From Xanthomonas campestris pv. badrii (GTDB lineage: Bacteria > Pseudomonadota > Gammaproteobacteria > Xanthomonadales > Xanthomonadaceae), in the NCBI RefSeq assembly GCF_012848175.1, contig NZ_CP051651.1:3782001-3846000 (forward strand): a stretch of DNA of 64,000 bases. Reading direction: 5' to 3'. Below, piece after piece: positions 25,506 to 36,808 of the stretch. The translations under genes and the position numbers were made by a program. The notes under the pieces were generated by a model. The model had not been told where the DNA came from, did no database searches, and saw only the letters and a program-made list of their open reading frames with translations. Numbering within the stretch: position 1 is the first letter of the stretch; every line of letters starts with the position of its first letter.

Positions 25506-26783
25506 ATGACGCAGTGGTATTACGCCGACGCACAGCGGCAACGCCAGGGGCCGGTGGACACGGACACGCTGGTCGCGCGCCTGTCGCAGGGGCTGATCGA
25601 CCGTAGCAGCCTGGTCTGGCGCGAGGGTCTGCCGCAGTGGGTGGCGCTGGGCGAGGTCACGGCCGAACTGGGCCTGGATACGCCGCTACCGGCGCCAGTA
25701 GCGCCAGCCGCCGATGCGCCGGCGGTCGCGGCGACGAAGGAAGTCTCGCCGGCGGCGGGCGCATCGGCTGCCGATGCCCCAGCGCAGGAGTGGTCGCGGC
25801 CGCCCGCCCCTGCCGTCGCCGATCCGGAGGCGCCGGTCGAGCCCGCTCAAGCTGCCGCCAGCACGCCGCCGACGCCGGCAACCGCGTCGGCGCTATCCGG
25901 CGCGTCGGCGCAAGGCCCAATGCAGTCGGGTCCGCACCCGGCAGCGGCGCAGCCTTACCCGTCCGCCAGCGAGCCGGTCGCGCCAGACGGCGACGCGTCG
26001 CGGTCCACTTCACCGGGCGCAGCGGACGCCGCCGTGCAGCCACCTGCCGCAGCAGGAGCGGCAGCGGCACTTCATCCGCCACCGCCCGCCACGCCATTAC
26101 CGACCGCCTGGGACACCCCGGCCGGGCCCGCACCGGCCGCCGGCATCGCAGCGCCCGACGCGCCGGTCGTCTACGCCGGTCTGTGGCGCCGCGTGGCGGC
26201 CAGCATCCTGGACAGCCTGGTCACCACCTTCGCGGTCTACCTGATCGTGATCCCGCTGGTGTTCGTGCTTGCCTTCGGCGCCGGGCTGAGCGATGCCGGC
26301 TCCGCGCTGGACGATGGCAGCGCGCTCGGCATTGCGCTGCTGGTGCTGTCCTACGGCATCGGGCTGGCCATCCCCACCCTGTATTTCGCCTGGATGCAGT
26401 CCAGCCGGCTCCAGGCCAGCCTGGGCAAGCTCGCCTGCGGGATCAAGGTGGTCCGCGCCGACAGCCAGGGCGCACGCGTCGGCTTCTGGCGCAACCTGCT
26501 GCGCTACCTGGCTTACATGCTGATCAGCGTGCTCACCCTGGGCATCGGTGTGATCGTGGCCGCCTTCATGGCCGGCATGAGCGCGCGCAAGCAGGCCCCG
26601 CACGACAAGGTCTGCGACACCCTGGTGGTGGACCGCTGGGCCTTCACCGACCACCCGGAGCTGCAGTCCAAGGGTCTGGATACGGTTTCGATCGTGGTCC
26701 TGGCCATCTACGGGCTGCTGCTGGTGGTCTCGATCGTGGTGGTGGGCTTCATGCTGGCGGCGATCGGGATGAGCCAGCGCTAG
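25506..26783 (+). CDS. GYF_2-domain protein with RDD membrane domain
   Basis: A 425-residue protein. The N-terminal GYF_2 domain (1-52: TQWYYADAQRQRQGPV, SLVWREGLPQW) is clearly related to that of the gene just upstream. Residues about 55-215 are a long alanine/proline-rich low-complexity linker. The C-terminus (about 220-425) is an RDD domain: YAGLWRRVAASILDSLV, then SLGKLACGIKVVRADS and ARKQAPHDKVCDTLVV, with four to five membrane helices. The RDD core is found in proteins linked to ion transport, but the role here is unknown. The GYF_2/linker/RDD fusion suggests a cytoplasmic domain that binds proline-rich partners. Confidence 0.78.
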   Translation: MTQWYYADAQRQRQGPVDTDTLVARLSQGLIDRSSLVWREGLPQWVALGEVTAELGLDTPLPAPVAPAADAPAVAATKEVSPAAGASAADAPAQEWSRPPAPAVADPEAPVEPAQAAASTPPTPATASALSGASAQGPMQSGPHPAAAQPYPSASEPVAPDGDASRSTSPGAADAAVQPPAAAGAAAALHPPPPATPLPTAWDTPAGPAPAAGIAAPDAPVVYAGLWRRVAASILDSLVTTFAVYLIVIPLVFVLAFGAGLSDAGSALDDGSALGIALLVLSYGIGLAIPTLYFAWMQSSRLQASLGKLACGIKVVRADSQGARVGFWRNLLRYLAYMLISVLTLGIGVIVAAFMAGMSARKQAPHDKVCDTLVVDRWAFTDHPELQSKGLDTVSIVVLAIYGLLLVVSIVVVGFMLAAIGMSQR

Positions 26784-26847
26784 CACTTCGCGGCGCTGGC
26801 CGCTTGACACGGCGGCGTCCGCCGTGATCTTTCTAATAAGAGAACTG

Positions 26848-26873
26848 AACGCCCGGGCTACTTCCCGGGCGTT
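26848..26873 (+). terminator. Hairpin upstream of topA
   Basis: AACGCCCGGG and CCCGGGCGTT form a perfect 10-bp stem with a 6-base loop, 65 bp after the GYF-RDD stop and 93 bp before topA. There is no T-run after it, so it may be a terminator or an element of the topA leader. Confidence 0.45.
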
Positions 26874-26966
26874 AACGTGTGGGAAACGGCCGATCTGCTT
26901 CCCTCGACCGGCCAATTAGGCCACGCTACCCGCCCCCCGGGCCCTGCGCCCCAAGAAGTCGCCACC

Positions 26967-29459
<2,493 letters not shown>

Positions 29460-29467
29460 GCCACGCC

Positions 29468-30031
29468 ATGGATCACGCACTCAGCCTGGATGGCGCTGTC
29501 GCCGCCCTGCGCCAGGGTGGCGTGATCGCCTACCCCACCGAGGCAGTGTGGGGCTTGGGCTGCGACCCGGCCCGGGAAGCGGCCGTGTTGCGGCTGCTGG
29601 AGATCAAGCGGCGGCCGGTCGACAAGGGCGTGATCGTGGTGGCGTCCGGCGTGGACGTGTTGCGCGACTGGGTCGATCTGGACGCGCTGGAGCCGGCCCG
29701 CCGCCAGGACGTGCTGGCCAGCTGGCCGGGCCCGCATACCTGGATCCTGCCGGTCACCGCACAGGCGCCGCGCTGGGTCACCGGCACGCATGACGGGCTG
29801 GCGGTGCGCATCAGCGCGCACCCGGTGGTGGCAGCGCTGTGCGCGGCCTGGGGTGCGCCGCTGGTGTCCACCAGCGCCAACCTGGCCGGGCAGCCGCCGG
29901 CACGCAGCCGCGAGACGCTGGACCCGGCGCTGCTGGCGACGATCGACGGCGTGGTGGACGGCGAGGTGGGCGCGCTGGCGCAGCCAACCCAGATCCGCGA
30001 CGCGCGCAGCGGCCAGATCCTGCGCGACTGA
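29468..30031 (+). CDS. tsaC: Threonylcarbamoyl-AMP synthase
   Basis: A 187-residue Sua5/YrdC-type protein that makes threonylcarbamoyl-AMP from Thr, bicarbonate and ATP for the t6A modification at position 37 of ANN-decoding tRNAs. Conserved stretches are GGVIAYPTEAVWGLGCDP (about 17-34), the KRRP loop (LLEIKRRPVDKG, about 44-55), WPGPHTWILP and PLVSTSANLAGQPP. The single-domain length is that of TsaC rather than longer Sua5. It begins 8 bp after topA, so the two are probably co-transcribed. Confidence 0.93.
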   Translation: MDHALSLDGAVAALRQGGVIAYPTEAVWGLGCDPAREAAVLRLLEIKRRPVDKGVIVVASGVDVLRDWVDLDALEPARRQDVLASWPGPHTWILPVTAQAPRWVTGTHDGLAVRISAHPVVAALCAAWGAPLVSTSANLAGQPPARSRETLDPALLATIDGVVDGEVGALAQPTQIRDARSGQILRD

Positions 30032-30262
30032 CAGCGGCCTGATAAACCGTCGGCGCCCGCACGCGGCGAGCGCGACCGGCGCTCGGAGTCAGGGGGTGTC
30101 ACCTCGTAGGCTCCGGCATCTGCGCATCGTCCTCGCTCGGCTGACCACTGCTCGCCCACTGGCAGCGGCTCCAAGCCAGGCGACGTGTTGCCGCCTACGC
30201 ACCCGCAACGCCGTTCAGCCGCACCCCTTTGCGGCAGCCGGGCAGACGCGCACACTGCGGCC

Positions 30263-31039
30263 ATGCGCACCGTCCTCACTGTTTTGCTGCTCGCCACGGC
30301 GCTGCCTGCGTCGGCCGCCACTCCTGCGAACACACCGGACCCGAACGTGCGGGTCTACCGCTGCGTGAGCAGCAGCGGCACCGTCGCCCTGCAGGACGCG
30401 CCGTGCAGCAGCGGCCGCCAGCAGGTCTTGGACATGCAGCGCCCGCAGGACCCACCGCCGCGCCCAGCGCGGGTGGAAGCGCCAGCACCGGTCGCCGCAC
30501 CGGCCACGCGCGAGGTCCGCATCGTCACTGTGCAACCGCCACAGCCGATGTACGAATGCACCACCGCAGACGGCGAGCGTTATACCAGCGACAGCCCGGA
30601 AGGCAATCCGCGCTGGGTGCCGACCTGGGGCCCGGCCTATGTGGGCAATGGCATCGCTCCGCCTCCGCCGCCTGCCGGCACCCTGCGCCCGCCGCTGCCG
30701 GTCAGCCCGCGCCCCGCGATCGCGGTGCAGGGTGGCTCCTCCGGACGCGGCGGCAGCATCCGCGGCAGCGCCAGCGTCGGCACCGACGCCTACCAGGGGC
30801 GCTATCGAGGCAACTATCAGGGCGGTCATGGCGGCACGGTGATCGTGCCCTACGGCAATGTGCAGATCCGCGACGAATGCCATGCGCTGCCCGAGCAGGA
30901 AGTGTGCGCGCGCCTGGCCGACCGGCGCTGGGAGCTGATCCGTCGCTACAACAGCGCCCTGCAGAGCGAGCGGGTGGAGCTCAGCCGCGAACAGCGCGGC
31001 ATCGAAGCGCGCCAGCAACGCGATTGCGGCGGCGTATGA
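30263..31039 (+). CDS. Secreted DUF4124-type protein
   Basis: A 258-residue exported protein. A signal peptide covers about 1-19 (MRTVLTVLLLATALPASAA), followed by a DUF4124-like start (VRVYRCVSSSGTVALQDAPC) with a cysteine pair. Proline/alanine-rich linkers separate this from YECTTADGERYTSDSPEG and a glycine-rich segment, then a cysteine-containing C-terminus (IRDECHALPEQEVCARL). Four or more paired cysteines suggest disulfides in the periplasm. The frame extends upstream, but the ATG at 30263 exposes the signal peptide. The stop overlaps the start of a paralogous gene by four bases (ATGA). Confidence 0.78.
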   Translation: MRTVLTVLLLATALPASAATPANTPDPNVRVYRCVSSSGTVALQDAPCSSGRQQVLDMQRPQDPPPRPARVEAPAPVAAPATREVRIVTVQPPQPMYECTTADGERYTSDSPEGNPRWVPTWGPAYVGNGIAPPPPPAGTLRPPLPVSPRPAIAVQGGSSGRGGSIRGSASVGTDAYQGRYRGNYQGGHGGTVIVPYGNVQIRDECHALPEQEVCARLADRRWELIRRYNSALQSERVELSREQRGIEARQQRDCGGV

Positions 31040-31671
31040 GCCGCATGCGCCTGATCGCCTTGGTGATGATGGGCTGGGTGTCGGGCAGCAATGCCCAGGA
31101 CGTGGCCATCTATCGCTGCACCGATCCCAGCGGCGCGCTCACCGTGCAGAACATGCCGTGCCCGAAGGGCATGCAGCAACAGAAGAAGCTGATGACCGCA
31201 CCGGCCGCGGTGCCGTTTGCGCCCGGCACGCCCCCGGCGCCAGCGCCCGTGCGCACGGCACCGGTTGCGCCGGCCCCGGTGCCTGCCGCTGCGCCCGTGG
31301 CAGCGCCGGCCCCACTGACATCGACCTCCACCCTGCCCCCACCACCGCTGTTCGAGTGCACCGCGCACGACAACGGCCGCTACTTCACCGAAGACCGCGA
31401 ACCGGCCAGGCGCTGCCTGCCGATGCAGACCACCAACCTGGGCGGCGGCCCGGCCACCGGTGGCGGCAGCGCCTGCGAAGTGGTCACCGACCGGTGCGCA
31501 CCGGTGCCGGACCAGAGCCTGTGCGAGGCCTGGCGTAAACGCGCCGAGCAGGCCGAATCGACCTGGCGCTTCTCCGATGAAGCGCAATCGGCCGAACGCA
31601 AACAGCGCTACGACCAGATGCGGCGCGTGCTGGAGGAAAGCCGCTGCGCCAATCCCGCTGCCACACCGTAA
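31036..31671 (+). CDS. Secreted DUF4124-type protein, paralogue of upstream gene
   Basis: A 211-residue exported protein with the same plan as its upstream neighbour: signal peptide (1-20, ending GSNA-QD), DUF4124 opening (AIYRCTDPSGALTVQNMPC), a proline/alanine linker (about 55-105), FECTAHDNGRYFTEDREP, and a cysteine-rich end (SACEVVTDRCAPVPDQSLCEAW). The start ATG overlaps the upstream stop by four bases, so the pair arose by tandem duplication and is translated together. Its 3' end is partly duplicated again downstream. Function is not known. Confidence 0.78.
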   Translation: MSRMRLIALVMMGWVSGSNAQDVAIYRCTDPSGALTVQNMPCPKGMQQQKKLMTAPAAVPFAPGTPPAPAPVRTAPVAPAPVPAAAPVAAPAPLTSTSTLPPPPLFECTAHDNGRYFTEDREPARRCLPMQTTNLGGGPATGGGSACEVVTDRCAPVPDQSLCEAWRKRAEQAESTWRFSDEAQSAERKQRYDQMRRVLEESRCANPAATP

Positions 31672-31794
31672 ACGCGTGGCCTGATCGCCGGCTGCAAGGC
31701 CTTACGCAAACAGCGCTACGACGAGATGCGGCGTGCGCCTGGATGAAAGGCGCTGCGCCAATCCTGCCGCTACGCCGTAACCACGCGGCCTGAC
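31596..31794 (+). repeat. Degenerate direct repeat of the DUF4124 gene 3' end
   Basis: About 90 bases including the last codons of the gene (31596-31685) recur at 31704-31794. Both begin ACGCAAACAGCGCTACGA and continue with a GATGCGGCG block and CGCTGCGCCAATCC; the second copy has small indels and no open frame. It is a relic of local duplication. Confidence 0.8.
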
Positions 31795-31913
31795 TCATCG
31801 ACCCTCGCCTGCAATGGCGTCGGGCGGAACCAAAGAACGCCGTCGCGCAACGACGCTGCGCCCTTGCCCGGCAGTCCGATGACCGGCAACGTCGTCCTGC
31901 CGTGGCGTCGTGC

Positions 31914-32690
31914 TCAGAACCCGTAACGCAGGAAGCCGCCATCGACCGCGATGCATCCGCCGGTGATGTAGCTGGCGGCCGGCAAGCACAGGAAACCGAC
32001 CGCGGCAGCGACTTCTTCCGGTTCGCCAATGCGGCGCATCGGCGTGCGCTCGATCACCTGCTCGTAGTAGTCCGGATCCGACAACGGTCCGGAGGTACGG
32101 CGCGTGCGGATGTACCACGGCGCCACCGCATTGACGCGAATGCCGTCCTGCGCCCACTCCACCGCCAGGTTGCGCGTCATCTGCTGCAGCGCGGCCTTGG
32201 TCATGCCGTAGGGCGCGCCGCTGCGCACATGCGTGATGCCCGAGACGCTGCCGACATTGACGATGGCCGAGGCCGCGTGCCGGGTCAGCAGCGGATGCGC
32301 ATAGCGCGATAGTTCGAACGCGGAGAACACGTTGGTTTCGAAGATGCCGCGCCACTCGTCCTCGGTGTAGTCGATCGCGGCGCGGGTGATGTTGCCGCCG
32401 GCATTGTTGATCAACAGGTGCAGGCCGTCGGCGTGGTCTTCCACCCAGTCCAGGATCGCGCGGCGCTCCTCGTCGTCGGAGACATCGGCGGCCAGGCCGT
32501 GCAGTTCGCGCTCCGGGAACTCGTCGGCCAGGTCGTCGCGCGCCTGCGCCAGTGCATCGGCATCGCGCGCCACCAGCAGCAGATCCGCACCGAAGCCGAG
32601 CAGTTCGCGGGCAATGGCCAGACCAATACCGGCGCTGGCGCCGGTGATGAGCGCGGTCTGTCCGTCCAGCCGCCAGCGGTGCGTTGTCAC
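31914..32690 (-). CDS. Short-chain dehydrogenase/reductase, tropinone-reductase-like
   Basis: A 258-residue NAD(P)-dependent oxidoreductase. Cofactor motif TGASAGIG at about 15-22, NNAG at about 96-99, the catalytic Ser in VNVGSVSGI, and the YxxxK pair in YGMTK (about 161-165). The C-terminal [15 protein letters not shown] is the common end of classical SDRs. The sequence begins with GTG ([17 protein letters not shown]), supported by AGAGGA ten bases upstream; no ATG nearby would keep the first strand. The substrate is unknown. It is divergent from a small lipoprotein gene. Confidence 0.87.
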   Translation of the reverse strand: MTTHRWRLDGQTALITGASAGIGLAIARELLGFGADLLLVARDADALAQARDDLADEFPERELHGLAADVSDDEERRAILDWVEDHADGLHLLINNAGGNITRAAIDYTEDEWRGIFETNVFSAFELSRYAHPLLTRHAASAIVNVGSVSGITHVRSGAPYGMTKAALQQMTRNLAVEWAQDGIRVNAVAPWYIRTRRTSGPLSDPDYYEQVIERTPMRRIGEPEEVAAAVGFLCLPAASYITGGCIAVDGGFLRYGF

Positions 32691-32796
32691 GTGCGTGATC
32701 CTCTTTCAAAACGCGGGAAACCGCCGCTGCAGCGCAGTTGACGCGGCGCCACGGCAGCGGCGTTAGGATACCGCCACACCGAGCGAGGTCACGACG

Positions 32797-33012
32797 ATGA
32801 AACTGCACTGGATGCTTGCCGCCGTTCTGGCGTTGACGCTCGCGGCCTGCCAGCGCCCGCAACCGGCGCCCACCGATCAAAAGCCCGATCCGCAGGCGAC
32901 CGCCTTGCGCGACCACATCCAGGCGCCGCTGAACCAGGCGCACGCCGTGCAGGCCGCCAGCGACCAGGCGGCCGAAGATCAGCGAAAGGCGATCGACGCC
33001 GCCACGCAGTAA
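32797..33012 (+). CDS. Small predicted lipoprotein
   Basis: A 71-residue protein with a lipoprotein signal peptide: MKLHWMLAAVLALTLAAC, lipobox LAAC with Cys18. The mature part is short, polar and glutamine/alanine-rich (RPQPAPTDQKPDPQ, then an amphipathic helix AHAVQAASDQAAEDQRKAID). It should be a membrane-anchored helix. The residue after Cys is Gln, which does not signal inner-membrane retention, so the outer membrane is likely. Function unknown. It is divergent from the SDR gene and convergent with sppA. Confidence 0.78.
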   Translation: MKLHWMLAAVLALTLAACQRPQPAPTDQKPDPQATALRDHIQAPLNQAHAVQAASDQAAEDQRKAIDAATQ

Positions 33013-33106
33013 GCGGTGCGTCGTCAACTGGACGCACCCGACACGGCGGCGCCGCTGTCAGCTCGCACCCGGCAGGGATGCTCCGTCGTCTCATGCCGCA
33101 AAACGA

Positions 33107-33131
33107 CAACGCCGGCGCATGGCCGGCGTTG
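33107..33131 (-). terminator. sppA: sppA terminator
   Basis: CAACGCCGGC and GCCGGCGTTG form a perfect 10-bp stem with a 5-base loop, 31 bp after the sppA stop. On the minus strand it is followed by TCGTTTTG. Confidence 0.65.
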
Positions 33132-33161
33132 TCGCTGCAGTCCATCGACGCACCTGCCGGG

Positions 33162-35063
33162 TCAGAACCCGCAGAAGCAGTACGCCAGTGCCTTGACCGG
33201 TGTGCCGCCGGCCTTGCCGTCATGCACGGCGTCTTCGACGAAGCGCAGCTGGGTGTCCACTTCCGGCAGCGAGCGCGCCAGCACTGCGCGGGCCACGCCC
33301 GAATCGCCCAGCATCCAGGCGCCCATGCGGCTGCCGGCAAAGCCGCTCATGAACTGCGAGAACGGGGTGGCCGGCTTTTCCACATAGCGGACGCGGAACT
33401 TGCCACGGCCCAGCTTGGCGCGGTCGGCCGCATCGGCCACCGCTTCGGACATGCCGCCGAAGGCATCCACCAGGCCGTGCTGCTTGGCCTGCGCACCGCT
33501 CCACACCCGGCCACGCGCCACCTTGTCGATCGCCTCCACCGACTGGTGCCGCGCCTGCGCCACCTTGCCGGTGAAATCGGCATAGCCCTTGTTGATCACC
33601 GACTGGATCACCTGGCCGGCGGCCGGGTCCAGCGGGCGCGTGATATCGAAGGCGCCGGCAAAGCGCGTGGTGCCCACGCCGTCGGTATGCACGCCGATCT
33701 TGTCCAGCGCGCGGGTCAGGTTTGGCACCATGCCGAAGATGCCGATCGAACCGCTGATCGTGGACGGGTCGGCGTAGATGCGATCGGCATTCATGCTGAT
33801 CCAGTACCCGCCCGAGGCGGCCAGGTCGCCCATCGAGACCACCACCGGCTTGCCGGCCTGCTTGAGCGCGACCACTTCACGCCGGATCAACTCCGAGGCG
33901 AACACTTCGCCGCCGGGCGAATCCACCCGCAGCACCACCGCCTTGACCTCGTCGTCGTCGCGCGCCTGGCGCAGCAGCGCGGCAGTGGACTCGCCACCGA
34001 TGCGGCCGGCCGGCTGCTCGCCACCGCTGATCTCGCCGGCTGCCACGACCACGGCCACCTGCGGGCGGCTGTCCATCGGCGAGCGCTGCGCCTGCAACTG
34101 GCTCAAGTAATCGTTGAAGCCGATATTGCGGAAGCCGCTGTCGGCATCGCTGTCGGCGACGCCGCGCTTGGTCAGCAGCGCATCGACTTCTTCGCGGGTC
34201 TTGAGCCCGTCCACCAGCTTCTGCTGCAGCGCGAACTTGGCCAGATCGCCGCCGGCGGCCACCACACCTTCGGGCAAGGTATCGATGCCGGCGGTCAGCT
34301 GCGCAGGGGTGAGCTTGCGCGCGGTGCCCACGTCGGCCAGGTAGCGCTGCCACACGTCGTTCATCCAGAACAGGTCCGCTTCCTTGGCGTCGGCCGAGGC
34401 CGCGTCGAGGATGTAGGGCTCGGCGGCGGACTTGTACTCGCCCACGCGGAACAGGTGCACGTCCACGCCGAGCTTGTCCTGCAGGCCTTCGCGGAAGTAC
34501 TGGCGATAACGGCCAAGCCCTTCCAGCAGTACGCTGCCCATCGGGTCCAGGTACACCTCGTTGGCCTGCGCGGCGAGCAGGTACTGGCCCTGGCTCATGC
34601 TCTCGCTGAAGGCCACGATCTGCTTGCCGGACGCGCGCAGCGTCTGCAGCGCGGCGGCCACTTCGCGCTGCGAGGCGAAGCCGGACGGCTGCAGCTTGTC
34701 CAGGTCCAACACCACCCGCTCGATCTTGCGGTCCTTGCCGGCCGCTTCGATCACCCGCACCAGGTCGCGCAGCTGCACTTCTTCGGCGCTCTTGTCGCCC
34801 ACCGCCTTGGCCAGCGACCGGCTCACCGGGTCGGCGCTGAATTGCTCCACCAGCGTGCCTTCCGGGTTGATCACCAGCGTGGTGCGCTCGGCCAGCGGCT
34901 TGGTGCCATCGCCGCGCGCCAGCGCCACCACCAACACCAGCAGCAACAGGAACAGAAAACCGAAGAACACCAGGTTGAAGATCAGGCGCCGGGTGAAATT
35001 CATCACATCCCACAGGCCGACGAAGAAGCTGGCGATGGGATTGCGACGCACGGGGTGATTCAT
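33162..35063 (-). CDS. sppA: Signal peptide peptidase SppA (67K type)
   Basis: A 633-residue inner-membrane serine protease that digests cleaved signal peptides. The N-terminal anchor is LIFNLVFFGFLFLLLLVLVV (about 27-46). It is a tandem of two SppA-like domains. The catalytic Lys is in GEYKSAAEPYI of the first domain and the catalytic Ser in MGDLAASGGYWISM of the second, as in E. coli. MNHPVRRNPIAS was chosen as start; the frame is open much further upstream but that part runs antisense to the MATE gene region and is not conserved. A hairpin terminator follows the stop. Confidence 0.94.
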   Translation of the reverse strand: MNHPVRRNPIASFFVGLWDVMNFTRRLIFNLVFFGFLFLLLLVLVVALARGDGTKPLAERTTLVINPEGTLVEQFSADPVSRSLAKAVGDKSAEEVQLRDLVRVIEAAGKDRKIERVVLDLDKLQPSGFASQREVAAALQTLRASGKQIVAFSESMSQGQYLLAAQANEVYLDPMGSVLLEGLGRYRQYFREGLQDKLGVDVHLFRVGEYKSAAEPYILDAASADAKEADLFWMNDVWQRYLADVGTARKLTPAQLTAGIDTLPEGVVAAGGDLAKFALQQKLVDGLKTREEVDALLTKRGVADSDADSGFRNIGFNDYLSQLQAQRSPMDSRPQVAVVVAAGEISGGEQPAGRIGGESTAALLRQARDDDEVKAVVLRVDSPGGEVFASELIRREVVALKQAGKPVVVSMGDLAASGGYWISMNADRIYADPSTISGSIGIFGMVPNLTRALDKIGVHTDGVGTTRFAGAFDITRPLDPAAGQVIQSVINKGYADFTGKVAQARHQSVEAIDKVARGRVWSGAQAKQHGLVDAFGGMSEAVADAADRAKLGRGKFRVRYVEKPATPFSQFMSGFAGSRMGAWMLGDSGVARAVLARSLPEVDTQLRFVEDAVHDGKAGGTPVKALAYCFCGF

Positions 35064-35146
35064 GGAAAGCTCCGTCGAAAGACGCTGCATACAGACGATG
35101 GCGCCCAGCATACCGGCTGCGCAGCGTGCGCGGCATGCGCTGGAAG

Positions 35147-36523
35147 TCAGGGTGTCACGGTGGCGGTCAGCCGCCGGCTGGTCTGGCGGAAGCGCAATCC
35201 CATCAGGACCGCCGCCACGGTCAGGCCCAGGATCAGGCCGACCCACATGCCTTGCGGTCCCCAACCAAGACCCAGCCCGAGCCCGGCGCCTATCGGCATG
35301 CCCACGCCCCAATACGAGACCATGGCCAGAAACATCGGCACACGCGTGTCCTTGAGCCCGCGCAGCGCGCCGGCCGACAACACCTGGATGCCATCGGGAA
35401 ACTGGAAGGTGGCGGCAAACAGCAGCAGCAGCGAGGCCAGCGCGGCCACCGCCACATCGTCGGTATACACGCTCACGATGGCGTCGTGCCCCAGCAACAG
35501 CGCGCTGGCCGACAGCGCCTGGGTGCCCAGCACGATGGCGTAACCGGCCCAGGTGGCGCGACGCATCGCCAGCGGGTCGCCGCGGCCGACCGCGTGGCCC
35601 ACGCGCACCGTGGTGGCCTCGGCCACGCCCATCGGGATCATGAAGCACAGCTGCGCGACGTTGATGGCGATCTGGTGCGCGGCCGCCTCGGTCGCGCCCA
35701 GCCGGCCGATCAGCAGCGCGGTGACGATGAACAACCCACCTTCCATCAACACGGTGATGCCGATCGGAAGGCCCGTGCGCAGCAACTCGCCGATCGCCCG
35801 CCAGCGCGGCCCTTCCAGGTGGGTGAACAACGCCAGATGCGCAAACCGCCGCGCCCGCCACAGGTACAGCGCAAACGCGCTGGCCTGCACCCACATGGTG
35901 ATCGCCGACGCCATGCCCAGGCCCTGCGCGCCATGTTCGGCAAACCCGAATCGGCCATAGGTCAGCGCATAGCCCAGCGGCGCCAGCACCAGCAGCCCGC
36001 CGAAGCCCAGCAGCATGGTCGGCAGCGTCCAGTGCATGCCTTCGCTAAGATAGCGCATGCAGAAGTAGAACGTCAGCGCCGGCACGCCCCAGCGCACCGC
36101 ATGCAGGAAGTCGGTGGCGCCGGGCACGATGTCCGGCGCAATGCCGAAGGTTGGCAGCAGTGGCGGCACCACGCTCAGGAACGCGAACATCAGCGCGCTC
36201 AGCCCCAGCGACAACCACAGGGCCTGACGGAACAGCGGCCCGATCTCGCGCTCGCGCCCGGCGCCGAGCAGTTGCGACACCCAGGCGGTCAACGAAATCA
36301 GGGTGCCGATCGGCACCAGCATCGGCAGCCACAGCAGCGAGGTGCCGATGGTCACCGCCGCCAGCGTGGCGGTGCCGTGGTGGCCGGCGATGACGTTGTC
36401 GACGAAGCCGATCAGGCCGGTGGAGACGTGGCCGAGCACCAGCGGCAACGCAAGCAGGCCGGTGGTGCGCACTTCCGAGGCGAAGCCTGGCGTCGCGGAC
36501 GCGGGTGTAGCGGAGACAGACAT
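35147..36523 (-). CDS. norM: MATE-family multidrug efflux protein
   Basis: A 458-residue polytopic inner-membrane transporter with twelve predicted helices, as usual for MATE. The N-terminal half has GLLALPLVLGHVSTGLIGFVDNVIAGHHG and the second half repeats the pattern (GLPIGITVLMEGGLFIVTALLIG). PMGVAEATTVRVGHAVGRGD is typical of NorM. Such pumps export drugs and metabolites using a Na+ or H+ gradient. It lies upstream of sppA on the same strand with 83 bp between them; sppA may be read from either promoter. Confidence 0.88.
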   Translation of the reverse strand: MSVSATPASATPGFASEVRTTGLLALPLVLGHVSTGLIGFVDNVIAGHHGTATLAAVTIGTSLLWLPMLVPIGTLISLTAWVSQLLGAGREREIGPLFRQALWLSLGLSALMFAFLSVVPPLLPTFGIAPDIVPGATDFLHAVRWGVPALTFYFCMRYLSEGMHWTLPTMLLGFGGLLVLAPLGYALTYGRFGFAEHGAQGLGMASAITMWVQASAFALYLWRARRFAHLALFTHLEGPRWRAIGELLRTGLPIGITVLMEGGLFIVTALLIGRLGATEAAAHQIAINVAQLCFMIPMGVAEATTVRVGHAVGRGDPLAMRRATWAGYAIVLGTQALSASALLLGHDAIVSVYTDDVAVAALASLLLLFAATFQFPDGIQVLSAGALRGLKDTRVPMFLAMVSYWGVGMPIGAGLGLGLGWGPQGMWVGLILGLTVAAVLMGLRFRQTSRRLTATVTP

Positions 36524-36630
36524 GACACACCGATCGCCGCGCGGACTGCGGCCGTGCCGGGAGGCGCTGGCACCGGGTCGCGCGGGGCCGCCATCTTACG
36601 CGCACTTCCCCACAGGGATCTGACGCGCCC

Positions 36631-36670
36631 GCAGCGGCCGGCAGCGGCCGGCAGCGCCCGGCAGCGCCCG
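36631..36670. repeat. Tandem 10-bp repeat
   Basis: GCAGCGGCCG occurs twice and GCAGCGCCCG twice, exactly end to end, in the 285-bp gap between the MATE gene and the DUF3667 gene. Confidence 0.85.
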
Positions 36671-36808
36671 GCGATGGCGGTGGCAACATGCCGTCATCGC
36701 CAATGGTGCGGGCCTGCGCCGCGCGATACGCTGCATGGCCTGCCAGGTGTGGCCGTGGGGCGGCCCGGCCTGGTACTCAGCGTCCCTCACCGCCAACCGG
36801 ATCCGGCC

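Noticed and set aside
35064..35894. Long upstream extension of the sppA frame
   Set aside because: It lies over the MATE gene in another frame; MNHPVRRNPIAS with its membrane anchor is the normal start.
35126..36808. Long upstream extension of the DUF3667 frame
   Set aside because: It runs antisense to the MATE gene and shows no domain; the family N-terminus begins at 36809.
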